Origin: Fibrella aestuarina BUZ 2
GTDB taxonomy: Bacteria > Bacteroidota > Bacteroidia > Cytophagales > Spirosomataceae
Assembly (NCBI RefSeq): GCF_000331105.1
Contig: NC_020054.1
Coordinates: 124,001 to 188,000, forward strand
Direction: 5' to 3'
Length of the DNA: 64,000 nucleotides
This document shows positions 15,709 through 23,891 of the stretch, in pieces (position 1 is the stretch's first letter; every line of letters begins with the position of its first letter). Position numbers and translations under genes: made by a program. A model generated the notes under the pieces. The model worked only from the letters and a program-made list of their open reading frames with translations, had not been told where the DNA came from and searched no databases.

Positions 15709-16638
15709 TTACCACGTACGGTTTTTCATATAAGCATCCAGTTCGGCCCGCTTCATCGGGATCTCGTTCGGATTTTTATCCAGCCACTTCAAAAAGTCTT
15801 CCTTGATGGCATCGGTCCACTGGCTGTCGATCTGGCCGGGCGTGTATTTTCCCGCCTTCAGCATCGAGATGCCGAACTTGTCGCGCAGGGCAATGAACTC
15901 CGCCGTCTGAATCACTTTTTCGGCCAGGTGCGCCGGAATAAACACCACGCCTTCGCTGCGGCCCAGCACCAGATCGCCCGGCATCACGATGGCTTTCCCG
16001 ATCCGGATGGGCGTGTTGAGTCCCATCAGCACCGACTCTTTCAGATACGACGGGTCCCAGTCGCGCACGAAAGCGTTGAACCCCTCGATCCGACGCAGGC
16101 CTTCGAGGTCACGGGCCGACGCATCGAACACCACGCCCGTGCCGGTTTTGGCGTAAATCGAGTTGCCCAGGTTATCACCAATCAGGGTGCCGTCGGTGAT
16201 TTTGCCCATGCCGTCGGCTACGTAGACATCACCCTTACCCAACTGATCGATGGGCCACGCGTTGGTGTTGCCGATGCGTCCCTGTTTGGCCCCGCGGTCT
16301 TTCACCAGTTTTTCCAGATCGGGCCGACTGGGCAGGTACATGGCCGTCAGCGCCCGGCCCACAAGTGGCTGATCGGGGTGAATGATTTTCCAGCCGCGCT
16401 CAAACTGGCAGGTGTAGCCTTCGTTGCGCAGGATCGTCCAGGCTTCTTCGGTGTTCACCTCGCGGGCACGGCGCAGCAGGTCGTCGGAGATTTTGGGGCG
16501 GCCGTCGGGGAAGCGTTCGCCTTTCCACTCCGAGGTCAGGTACGTTAGTTCATCTTTCGACAGGGTTTGCGCCCGCGCCGACAACGTACCCAGCGTGATG
16601 AGGGCAAAAAAGAGGATGGTTTTGGGTAAACAGATCAT
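15709..16638 (-). CDS. Exported RraA-like protein (aldolase/decarboxylase fold)
   Basis: About 309 residues from the ATG at 16638, giving the signal peptide MICLPKTILFFALITLGTLS; an in-frame start 47 codons upstream would destroy it. The RraA/MenG-type fold is shown by GDVYVADGMGK, GDNLGNSIYAKTGTGVVFDA, ARDLEGLRRI and GDLVLGRSEGVVFIP. RraA-like proteins with aldolase activity cleave 4-hydroxy-2-oxo acids such as 4-hydroxy-4-methyl-2-oxoglutarate; others have no known activity. A signal peptide on this family is uncommon. It sits between an amidohydrolase gene and the BASS transporter. I infer a late retro-aldol step of the cluster's pathway. Confidence 0.85.
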   Translation of the reverse strand: MICLPKTILFFALITLGTLSARAQTLSKDELTYLTSEWKGERFPDGRPKISDDLLRRAREVNTEEAWTILRNEGYTCQFERGWKIIHPDQPLVGRALTAMYLPSRPDLEKLVKDRGAKQGRIGNTNAWPIDQLGKGDVYVADGMGKITDGTLIGDNLGNSIYAKTGTGVVFDASARDLEGLRRIEGFNAFVRDWDPSYLKESVLMGLNTPIRIGKAIVMPGDLVLGRSEGVVFIPAHLAEKVIQTAEFIALRDKFGISMLKAGKYTPGQIDSQWTDAIKEDFLKWLDKNPNEIPMKRAELDAYMKNRTW

Positions 16639-16686
16639 GAGTCGCAAGGCTGCGGGTAATTTCGTTGTACGGTATGCATGCAAAGG

Positions 16687-16736
16687 CAATCCGTTACCGA
16701 ATCTGCTCATCTGCTGAGCCTTGCAGTAACGGATTG
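16687..16736. repeat. Intercistronic inverted repeat
   Basis: CAATCCGTTAC (16687-16697) and GTAACGGATTG (16726-16736) are perfect 11-bp arms around 28 nt. They lie between the amidohydrolase and RraA-like genes, and could be a processing or attenuation hairpin in the operon mRNA. Confidence 0.6.
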
Positions 16737-16782
16737 TTTGGGAAATCGGGTGAATACAGAATGGCTGATGCCCGGCCACGCC

Positions 16783-18060
16783 TCAGGAGCGGGGTTGTTG
16801 TGTGACCACGACCGGGTTGGCAATGCCGTTGAGGTCGTAAACGATGCGGCCGTTGCGGATGGTCATTTCGCAGCCCAGTTTCTGCCTGCCTTCGATTTTG
16901 TAGCCGGTGTAGTCGAAGAAGCCGAACACGCCCGTATCGCGCACCTCAAACTTGCCTTCGTGCAGGTTCAGGATGGCGACGTCGGCCTCAGATCCAACCG
17001 ATAGACTTCCCAGTTCGGGTCGACGGATGGCCTGCGCCGGCTGCCAGGTACTGGCTCGGATCACCTGGTTGAGGCTCATGCCCATCGCCATGAATTTCGA
17101 CATCACGTTGAGCATGTCTTTCATGGCGTTGTTCATACTGCCGGTGTGAATGTCGGTGCTGATGGAGGTGGGCACAAACCCGTTTTTAAGGGCCGGAATG
17201 GCCTGTGAGAAGGCGAAGCTGATGCCGCCATAGCCCACATCGAAGCGGATGCCGCGTTTATGCGCTTCCAGAACAAACGGCTTTACCTGCCCGCTGGGTA
17301 CGTCGACGATGGCCTCGCGGGTTTTCAGTTGCCCAAAGCAGTGCGTGTAGATGTCGCCGGGGCGGAGCTTTTTCAGAAACAGTTCTTCCAGCGGTAAGAC
17401 GGGTTCGCTCCCGCCGAAGTCGATCATCACAGGTACGTTGGCAAGCTTGCCTGCTTCCACGGCGCGCTCGGTAGGCGTCCAGTTATAGCCGTTGAAATGC
17501 GCCAGCTTCACGCCCACCACCTGCGCGGGGTATTTCCGGGCCATGTCGGCTGTTTGTTGGGCGTCCATGTCGGCCACGTTCTGCTCGATGTCGCCGCCCC
17601 GCATGCCTTTCCCGACGATGTTGAGCAGGGCCAGCACGCGCGTTTGCGACCGGTCGATGGTTTGTTTTTTGAACGTCTCGAAGTCGCGCCAGCCCGAGCA
17701 GCCCGCGTCGACGATCGTGGTGACGCCATTTCGGAACGTGAAGCCATCGGGCGGCAGGGCGTTGGGGCCGTTGCTGTAGGTCTGGTCGAGGTTGGTACCG
17801 AAAAAGACGTGCGTGTGGATGTCGATCAGGCCGGGCGTGACGTAGAGGCCTTTCGCGTCAACCACCTGCAAGGCGCCTTTGGTATCGATGCTTTTGGCGA
17901 CCTGCGCAATCTTGCCGTCGCTGATGGCGACGTCCATGATGGCGTCGATGTTGTTTTTGGGGTCGATCACGTGACCGCCCTTGATCACGATGCTGAACGG
18001 CTGAGCCAATAGCGAGCCGTTCAGACCGATGACGGTCAGAAAGAGGAAGAGCTTTTGCAT
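16783..18060 (-). CDS. Exported amidohydrolase-superfamily protein A
   Basis: About 425 residues from the ATG at 18060, with the signal peptide MQKLFLFLTVIGLNGSLLAQ. Amidohydrolase features are GLIDIHTHVF with His82/His84, Lys185 in VGVKLAHF (the position of a carbamylated lysine), His240 in GDIYTHCF and Asp303 in STDIHTG. Where the family usually has a metal-binding His on strand 5 there is Asp214 (VMIDFGG). The overall pattern fits the dihydroorotase-like COG3964 group, whose studied members are deacylases and which often neighbours SelA-like PLP enzymes. A close paralog lies at 20504-21748. The inferred role is deacylation of the imported substrate in the periplasm. Confidence 0.88.
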   Translation of the reverse strand: MQKLFLFLTVIGLNGSLLAQPFSIVIKGGHVIDPKNNIDAIMDVAISDGKIAQVAKSIDTKGALQVVDAKGLYVTPGLIDIHTHVFFGTNLDQTYSNGPNALPPDGFTFRNGVTTIVDAGCSGWRDFETFKKQTIDRSQTRVLALLNIVGKGMRGGDIEQNVADMDAQQTADMARKYPAQVVGVKLAHFNGYNWTPTERAVEAGKLANVPVMIDFGGSEPVLPLEELFLKKLRPGDIYTHCFGQLKTREAIVDVPSGQVKPFVLEAHKRGIRFDVGYGGISFAFSQAIPALKNGFVPTSISTDIHTGSMNNAMKDMLNVMSKFMAMGMSLNQVIRASTWQPAQAIRRPELGSLSVGSEADVAILNLHEGKFEVRDTGVFGFFDYTGYKIEGRQKLGCEMTIRNGRIVYDLNGIANPVVVTQQPRS

Positions 18061-18076
18061 ACAGTGAGTGGGTAAC

Positions 18077-18104
18077 GCAGCGTTCCCCGAAGCGGGAACG
18101 CTGC
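18077..18104. repeat. Intercistronic perfect hairpin
   Basis: GCAGCGTTCCC (18077-18087) and GGGAACGCTGC (18094-18104): an 11-bp perfect stem with a 6-nt loop, between RidA-like protein 1 and amidohydrolase A. It is followed on the plus strand by ACTGATTTTT, but transcription here is on the minus strand, so it is not a classical terminator for the operon. Confidence 0.6.
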
Positions 18105-18134
18105 ACTGATTTTTGGGGGCGACCGGCCGGCGGT

Positions 18135-18608
18135 TTAGATGTAGGCGATACAATCCATTTCCACCAGCGAGGCGCCCGGCACCCCGCCATAGACGGCCAC
18201 CGTCGTGCGCACGGGCGGTTTGCTGCCAAACCGGCCTTTGTAGACCTCGTTCATGGCTTTGTAGTCGTTCAGATCGTGCAGGAAAACGCTCACCTTCAGC
18301 ACCTTCTCCATCGATGACCCAGCCTTGATCAGTTCCCGCTCCAACTCTTTAAGCACCTCGTCGGTATGGACTTTGATATCGCCTTCCTTGTGGTAGCCTT
18401 TGCCAGCGACAAACACCAGGTTGCCGAGTTTGGTCGATCCCGAGAACAGGGGTACGTCCTGCTGGTACTCGACGTTGAAGACTTCTTTCTGAACCGCGGC
18501 TTCTTCGGCGGCAGGTACGTTGGCGGCTTTGGCGGCGGCACTTAGGCCAACGACACCGGCAGCCGAGGCAAACAGACGTTTGAGAATAGAGCGACGTTGT
18601 GGTTTCAT
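18135..18608 (-). CDS. RidA/YjgF-family protein 1 with twin-arginine signal
   Basis: About 157 residues from the ATG at 18608. It begins MKPQRRSILKRLFASAAGVV, a Tat-like signal, followed by a full RidA domain (PLFSGSTKLGNLVFVAG, EVLKELERELIKAGSSMEKV, KVSVFLHDLNDYKAMNEVYK, PVRTTVAVYGGVPGASLVEM). RidA proteins hydrolyse reactive enamine/imine products of PLP enzymes to keto acids and ammonia and are normally cytoplasmic. The usual catalytic Arg matches RTTVAV. It lies 19 bp after the sugar dehydrogenase gene and is paired with a second RidA at 23892-24344, an arrangement that fits the SelA-like PLP enzyme in the same operon. Confidence 0.9.
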   Translation of the reverse strand: MKPQRRSILKRLFASAAGVVGLSAAAKAANVPAAEEAAVQKEVFNVEYQQDVPLFSGSTKLGNLVFVAGKGYHKEGDIKVHTDEVLKELERELIKAGSSMEKVLKVSVFLHDLNDYKAMNEVYKGRFGSKPPVRTTVAVYGGVPGASLVEMDCIAYI

Positions 18609-18627
18609 AGACAATTGGGGACTTGGT

Positions 18628-20427
18628 TTATTTTCGTTTTGATCGATTAACCCGGGTGTCGGCGGGTTTATTCAGGCTGAGCAGCGAGGTGCGCACGGTA
18701 CTCACTTCCGCGGCCGTGACACCATCGCCCGTGTTGCCAAAATTGGTCCGAATATGGGTTAGCACTTCGGCAAGATCGGTATCCGACAGAAAGTTGTGCG
18801 CGGGCATCACGTTGTTGTACGATTGGCCTTTGACTTCGATAGGGCCTTCAAGGCCTTTCAGCAGCACGCCGATGAGTTTGGCTTTGTCGCCCAGTACCCA
18901 CTCCGAGCCAGCCAGGGGCGGGAACCGTTGCGAGTCGCCCATGCCGTTGCGCTGGTGGCAGGCTGAGCAATAGATGCCATAGATTTTGCCGCCCGCAATG
19001 GGCTTGCCGCGGTCCAGGTTATCGGCAATTTCGTCGGGATCACGGATGTTCGATTGTTGCTTGCGGGCTTCCATCCGGGCGAGTTGCTCAGCCCCGAACG
19101 CCTGCCGATTGCCCTTGTAGGTCACCTTCCAAATTTTGCCTTTCTCGGTTTCAGCGATGTACAGCGAACCATCGGGGCCCATCGTGAGGCCCATCGGGCG
19201 GTACACGGCATCACTCACGTTCACGATCGGGTCGATACCCGCGAAGCCATCGGCAAACACTTCCCAGCCACTCGACAGGCCATTGTTCTTGGCCGGTACA
19301 AAGCCGATAAAGTAGCCTGCCTGCGGGTAGGGGGCCCGGTTGGTCGACCCGTGGAAGGCAATGAACGCCCCGTTTTTGTAGTGATCCGGAAAACCGTTGG
19401 TGGCCGTTACGCCCTGGTAGAACAGCAGGTCGTTGGGGGCCAGGTGCGCCGCAAAGCCGATCAGGGGTTTTTCGTACTGCCCGCAACGACCTACGTTTTT
19501 GCCGTTACCGCCATACTCCGGGTTCAGCAGTTTCTTGCCCTGAAGCTGATCGTAGTAGCAATAGGGCCAGCCGCCGTTCATGCCGCTTTTGACCTTGAAT
19601 AGCTCTTCGGCGGGCAATACGGCGCTCTGCCAGGGCGAAAACCGGTCGGCCCAGAGCATCAGCAGATCGTCGCGGCCGTGTTGCAGGGCGTAGAGGCTGT
19701 TGTCGGCGGGGTTCCAGTCGAGGCCAACTACGCTCCGGAGGCCGGTGGCGTAGCGGACGCCATCTTTCTGGGTCAGGCCGGTTTTGTTGGCCGGGAAGCG
19801 CCAGATACCACCGTGGTCTTTCAGCATGGGGCAGGGATCGATGCCGCGCATACCCGGAATCCGGTTCACTTCCTGACAGGCGTTGGACGCCGCACCGAAG
19901 GGCACATACAGATTACCCTGCTGATCAAAGGTGATGGGCTTGGCGATGTGCTCGTGCATGCCGTGCTTATGATCGTCGGTCAGCACGATCTCCATCGGAC
20001 TGCTGGGCACAAGTTCACCGGGCGTCAGCTTGTAGCGGTAGACATACAGCTCGGAGCTGAAATACAGATAGCCGTCGTGAATACGCATGGCCGTGCCGTA
20101 GGCCCGCTCCCGCGCCAGCCCGCCGAACTGTTTGATAACATCGGCCCGACCATCGCCATTCGTATCCCGCAGCGCAATCACCGATTCATCTTTGTCGCGG
20201 GCAAAACGCGCTTTCACGTAGATATCGCCGTTGTCGTTGACGGCCAGGTGACGAGCCCGGCCGGGTAGGCTGTCGACGACCACCGTGGCCTCGAAGCCGT
20301 CGGGCAGAAACAGACCGCCGTTTTCGGCCTTTCGGGCTGGTAGAACATGCCCCGATTCGCGCTGCACAAAGCCGACCGTCGCGATCAGCGATAGCAACAA
20401 TCCTTTTCGGTATAGGTGAGTTCGCAT
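18628..20427 (-). CDS. Exported PQQ-type sugar dehydrogenase with C-terminal cytochrome c
   Basis: A 599-residue protein with a signal peptide (MRTHLYRKGLLLSLIATVGF). Residues of about 35-455 form a six-bladed propeller of the soluble glucose/sorbosone dehydrogenase type (GRARHLAVNDNGDIYVKA, HKHGMHEHIAKPITFDQQG, VVGLDWNPADNSLYALQHGRD, PMGLTMGPDGSLYIAETEKG). A class I cytochrome c domain follows, with CSACH at 487-491 and the axial Met541 in VMPAH. The fusion would pass electrons from an oxidised alcohol or aldose directly to a haem and then to the respiratory chain in the periplasm. It is co-directional with and between the two amidohydrolase genes. A stand-alone relative without the cytochrome is at 51118-52443. 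Confidence 0.88.
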   Translation of the reverse strand: MRTHLYRKGLLLSLIATVGFVQRESGHVLPARKAENGGLFLPDGFEATVVVDSLPGRARHLAVNDNGDIYVKARFARDKDESVIALRDTNGDGRADVIKQFGGLARERAYGTAMRIHDGYLYFSSELYVYRYKLTPGELVPSSPMEIVLTDDHKHGMHEHIAKPITFDQQGNLYVPFGAASNACQEVNRIPGMRGIDPCPMLKDHGGIWRFPANKTGLTQKDGVRYATGLRSVVGLDWNPADNSLYALQHGRDDLLMLWADRFSPWQSAVLPAEELFKVKSGMNGGWPYCYYDQLQGKKLLNPEYGGNGKNVGRCGQYEKPLIGFAAHLAPNDLLFYQGVTATNGFPDHYKNGAFIAFHGSTNRAPYPQAGYFIGFVPAKNNGLSSGWEVFADGFAGIDPIVNVSDAVYRPMGLTMGPDGSLYIAETEKGKIWKVTYKGNRQAFGAEQLARMEARKQQSNIRDPDEIADNLDRGKPIAGGKIYGIYCSACHQRNGMGDSQRFPPLAGSEWVLGDKAKLIGVLLKGLEGPIEVKGQSYNNVMPAHNFLSDTDLAEVLTHIRTNFGNTGDGVTAAEVSTVRTSLLSLNKPADTRVNRSKRK

Positions 20428-20503
20428 AAACTGGTGCGTGAGTAGTAAACGGTAGATCAGTGGCTGTAATCGGGTGATGAAGCCACTCCTTCACGGGCTG
20501 TCT

Positions 20504-21748
20504 CTAGGGCGTGCTGATGGGTTTGGCCAGACCGTTGAGGTCATAGACGACCTTGCCGCCTTTGACCGTCACTTCGCATTCGAGTTTCTGTTTGCCCGTC
20601 AGTTTATAGCCGGTTTTGTCGTAGAAGCCGAAGTTGCCCGGCCGCAGAGCGAGTACCGTTACGTCGGCAATGGCGCCTTCCGAGAGGTGGCCTAAATTTT
20701 CGCGTTTGATCACCTGCGCGGGCGTCCAGGTGGCGGCTTTCACCACATCGGGCAGTTTCATACCCATCAGCATGAACTTTGACATGATCGACAGGATGTC
20801 TTTCATCGACCCGTTCATGCTGCCCGTATGCAGATCGGTGCTGATGGTGGTGGGGTAAAAGCCACTGCTGACCGCCGGAATGGCCTGCGAAAAGTTGAAG
20901 CTCGCCCCGCCGTAACCCACGTCGAACACGATGCCTTTTTTGCGCGCTTCCCACACAAACGGCTTCACCTTTTTGGTGGCTTCGTCGACGATTGTCTCAC
21001 GCACATTGCCTTCCAGATTGGTGTAGGCGTGGGTGTAGATGTCGCCGGGCCGCAGGTGGTTCAGAAACAGATCGCTCAGCGGGAGCGGGGGTGTACTGCC
21101 ACCAAAGTCGATCATCACGGGCATATTGGCCAGTTTACCGGCGGCAACGGCCCGGTCGACCGGCGCCCAGCTTGGCCCCTGAAAATGCGCGACTTTGAAA
21201 CCAACGACGTCGTTTTTATTGTCGAGGGCCACCTTGGCCGCCTGTTTCGGGTCCATGTCGGCGGTGTCCTGTTCGTAGCGGCCACCGCGCATGCCTTCGC
21301 CCACAATGTTGAGGAAGGACAGCACCCTCGTTTTCGACGACAGAATGATGTTCTGTTTAAACGTCTCAAACGACTTCCAGCCCGCGCCGCCCGCGTCCAC
21401 GATGGTGGTTACGCCCACCCGAAACGTGAAGCCATCGGGCGATACGGCCGTCAGCCCGTTGCTGAGGTAGTGGTTGGGCTCAGTGCCGTAGAACACATGC
21501 CCGTGCATATCGATCAGGCCCGGCATCACGTACAACCCGTTGGCATCGACTACCTGTTTGGCCTCCTTCGGATCAATGGACTTCGCCACGCGCGCTACTT
21601 TCCCGTCGATGATCGCCACGTCCATCGGGGCGTCGATGTTGTTCTTCGGGTCGATGAGCCGCCCGCCTTTAATAAGCAGCGTATAGGTCTGTGCCTGGGC
21701 AACGTACCCAGCCAGCAGCAGGAATAGGAAACAGAAACGGTTGAGCAT
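20504..21748 (-). CDS. Exported amidohydrolase-superfamily protein B
   Basis: A 414-residue protein with the signal peptide MLNRFCFLFLLLAGYVAQAQ. It is a close paralog of amidohydrolase A: GLIDMHGHVF puts His82/His84 at the same positions, with Lys185, Asp214 (VMIDFGG), His240 (GDIYTHAY) and Asp305 (STDLHTG). The two proteins keep identical spacing through residue 240, so they come from a duplication. Divergence is highest in the stretch after residue 240 and at the C-terminus, where protein A has an extra tail. The duplication may reflect two related N-acyl substrates or two stereoisomers. It lies 87 bp after the SelA-like gene, with a hairpin between. Confidence 0.88.
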   Translation of the reverse strand: MLNRFCFLFLLLAGYVAQAQTYTLLIKGGRLIDPKNNIDAPMDVAIIDGKVARVAKSIDPKEAKQVVDANGLYVMPGLIDMHGHVFYGTEPNHYLSNGLTAVSPDGFTFRVGVTTIVDAGGAGWKSFETFKQNIILSSKTRVLSFLNIVGEGMRGGRYEQDTADMDPKQAAKVALDNKNDVVGFKVAHFQGPSWAPVDRAVAAGKLANMPVMIDFGGSTPPLPLSDLFLNHLRPGDIYTHAYTNLEGNVRETIVDEATKKVKPFVWEARKKGIVFDVGYGGASFNFSQAIPAVSSGFYPTTISTDLHTGSMNGSMKDILSIMSKFMLMGMKLPDVVKAATWTPAQVIKRENLGHLSEGAIADVTVLALRPGNFGFYDKTGYKLTGKQKLECEVTVKGGKVVYDLNGLAKPISTP

Positions 21749-21780
21749 ACGGCAGTATGGTATCGGGTCGACGGAGGTAG

Positions 21781-21834
21781 CTGGTGTAGTTGCTGACGCA
21801 TAGCCTTTCGACTACGCGTCAGCAACTACACCAG
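21781..21834. repeat. Intercistronic perfect inverted repeat
   Basis: Arms CTGGTGTAGTTGCTGACGC (21781-21799) and its complement (21816-21834): 19 bp perfect with a 16-nt loop. It directly abuts the stop codon of the SelA-like gene and precedes amidohydrolase B. It may stabilise the upstream mRNA or attenuate downstream expression. Confidence 0.7.
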
Positions 21835-23055
21835 TTACACAGCGGCTTTAGTCAGTTCTTCTTTCAGGCGGGTGGCTACGATTTTGTCTTCGCCAGGTTT
21901 GAGCATCCAGGCCGTCATGCCCACGCCCTTGTCGTCGCCTACCGTTTCGATCGACGGCGTACCGGTGCGCAGGGCTTCCCGCAGGGCATTGGGCGTTACC
22001 TTTACTTTGGCCGGATCCCACGTAATGCGTAGCGTCGGCGTGTGGTTGCCCAGCGGTGGGGCCGTGATGGCCACGTCGACGCCTTTTACGCTACGAGCGG
22101 CGCTGGCGATGGTGTTGGCGCGCTCTTCCAGCATCTTCCAGTCTTTGTCGTGATCGCGGGCGACAAACTTCTCCAGCGCGACGTACATCCCCAGAATCTC
22201 CTCCTTGTTGACCTTCATGCCCCGGCCGATGGTCGACCCGCGCGGCGGCATACTGAGCCGGGCCGCGTCGATGTACTTTTTCTTGCCCATCAGCAGACCG
22301 GCGCTTTGGGGGCCGCGCATGGCTTTTCCGCCCGATACACACACCAGATCGAAGCCCATATCATGGAATTTCCACAGGTTTTCGACCGGGGGTACGTCGG
22401 CGGCGATGTCGATCATCGTGGGGATGTTGTGCTTCTTGCCCAGCGCCACCCACTGTTCGTGGTTGATCTTGCCTTTGTCTGACTGTACGTTCAGGAACCA
22501 GAGCATGGCGGTCTTGTCGCTAATAGCCTTCTCGACATCCTCGATGGTTTCGACCTGCACGATTTTGCAGCCCGTGTTGGTGAGGGCGTGCGAGTAGCCG
22601 ATGTCGTGCCCTTTCTGGGCAATCACTTCCGACTTCATACCCGTGCCGCCCAAATGCGGCAACTGCTCGACCTTTTTCTGATCCATGCCCGTCAGCACGC
22701 CCGCTAGTCCCAGCGTCATGGCCGAAAAGCAGCCCGACGTGACCACCGCCGATTCGGCATGCGTGATGGCGGCGATTTTCTCGCCCACTTTCGTCTGCAC
22801 GTCATCGAGCATCATAAACTCTTTCGACGACGCCAGAATCGTGCTCACCACGTCGTCGTCCATGAGCGAGCCGGTCATGGCGGTGTAGGTACCGGCGGCG
22901 TTGATGAACGTGCGGATGCCCAATTCCTTCACCAGGTTACGCGAGGCAATGGCCGGGGCCGCCAGAGCACCGGTGAGCGGAGTAGCCGCGCCAAACAGGC
23001 CGCCAACGAGTGGCATGGCCGAGAGCTGTTTGATTAATTTTCGTCTGCTGAGCAT
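21835..23055 (-). CDS. Exported SelA-like PLP-dependent enzyme (ammonia-lyase type) with twin-arginine signal
   Basis: About 406 residues from the ATG at 23055, beginning MLSRRKLIKQLSAMPLVGG, a Tat-like signal. The body is fold-type I PLP enzyme: TFINAAGTYTAMTGSLMDDDV, ESAVVTSGCFSAM for phosphate binding, Asp216 in TMIDIAAD and Lys244 in VSGGKAMRGPQ as the probable PLP lysine. It resembles the selenocysteine-synthase-like group that includes D-glucosaminate-6-phosphate ammonia-lyases rather than true SelA, and COG3964 amidohydrolases are its known neighbours. The Tat signal suggests export with cofactor bound. The inferred reaction is alpha,beta-elimination of ammonia, giving an enamine for the RidA proteins. 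Confidence 0.87.
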   Translation of the reverse strand: MLSRRKLIKQLSAMPLVGGLFGAATPLTGALAAPAIASRNLVKELGIRTFINAAGTYTAMTGSLMDDDVVSTILASSKEFMMLDDVQTKVGEKIAAITHAESAVVTSGCFSAMTLGLAGVLTGMDQKKVEQLPHLGGTGMKSEVIAQKGHDIGYSHALTNTGCKIVQVETIEDVEKAISDKTAMLWFLNVQSDKGKINHEQWVALGKKHNIPTMIDIAADVPPVENLWKFHDMGFDLVCVSGGKAMRGPQSAGLLMGKKKYIDAARLSMPPRGSTIGRGMKVNKEEILGMYVALEKFVARDHDKDWKMLEERANTIASAARSVKGVDVAITAPPLGNHTPTLRITWDPAKVKVTPNALREALRTGTPSIETVGDDKGVGMTAWMLKPGEDKIVATRLKEELTKAAV

Positions 23056-23084
23056 GATTGGTTTTGATTTAAATGAGGGGTTAA

Positions 23085-23813
23085 TCAATCAAAGCGAATG
23101 GGGCCGTATTTGGCGAATTCATGAAAGCTACCGCTCGTTTTTCGCCACGACCAAGTCTGGTAACCACGGTCGTAATCAATGCGGTAGAGGTTGCCCCGCC
23201 AGACCGTACCGGGTTTGGGCGGCGTGGTCACGATCGGGTTCATCAGCTTGTACGGAATGAAGAATTCGGCCGTCCAGCCCTTAATCGGGGCGTTGCTTTT
23301 CTTTTTTCCGCCCTGCACCGATGTGGCGTGCTGGGTACGTTGGCTACCGGCATAGTGCCAGGGTTTCCAGCCTAAAAACTTGCCGTTAACATTGGGCACC
23401 AGAATCGGCAGTTCGTAATTCAGGGGCGACAGTTCGTACTCAAAATAGATCGGCACCGAGGGGTCGGGCCAGAGAAAAACCTCGACGACATCTTCGTTAT
23501 ACAGCGCGCCAAAATCTTCGAGAATCGTAGCCGTTAACTGCTCGTCGTCGGCCTGAAACAGGAAATAGAGCCCAGCTTCCGAATACAGCAGCTTGACCCT
23601 TGTGCCCAGCGCCCGACCGGCCGATTCCTGTACCGTAATAGGCACCCAATCGGTCTTTGTCCAGTTGGCATGATCACCCAGGCCGTTGACGGTAAAATCG
23701 GTGGTCTGGCGAATGCGCAGTTCCGTGGTGTCACGTCCCGACAGCTCGGTCTGAGCCATCAGCCCGGCGCCGGTAAGCAACCAACCCAGCAGGACAAGCG
23801 CAACGCGGATCAT
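23085..23813 (-). CDS. Exported CBM9-like carbohydrate-binding protein
   Basis: A 242-residue protein with the signal peptide MIRVALVLLGWLLTGAGLMA. The rest is a single beta-sandwich of the family 9 carbohydrate-binding type: NWTKTDWVPI, VKLLYSEAGLYFLFQADDEQ, YNEDVVEVFLWPDP, YFEYELSPLN and WTAEFFIPYKLM. Proteins of this type often stand alone in Bacteroidota carbohydrate loci and their ligands are seldom known. It sits between RidA-like protein 2 and the SelA-like enzyme, 29 bp before the latter's start. It hints that the cluster's substrate carries a sugar or sugar-like moiety, but this is weak evidence. Confidence 0.82.
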   Translation of the reverse strand: MIRVALVLLGWLLTGAGLMAQTELSGRDTTELRIRQTTDFTVNGLGDHANWTKTDWVPITVQESAGRALGTRVKLLYSEAGLYFLFQADDEQLTATILEDFGALYNEDVVEVFLWPDPSVPIYFEYELSPLNYELPILVPNVNGKFLGWKPWHYAGSQRTQHATSVQGGKKKSNAPIKGWTAEFFIPYKLMNPIVTTPPKPGTVWRGNLYRIDYDRGYQTWSWRKTSGSFHEFAKYGPIRFD

Positions 23814-23891
23814 GGTTCTGGTTAACTAGCATGTGGGTGAATGCGTATTCGTGGCCACGTAGCCCTTCGGCCAAGCACTCCCGACAGCCAC

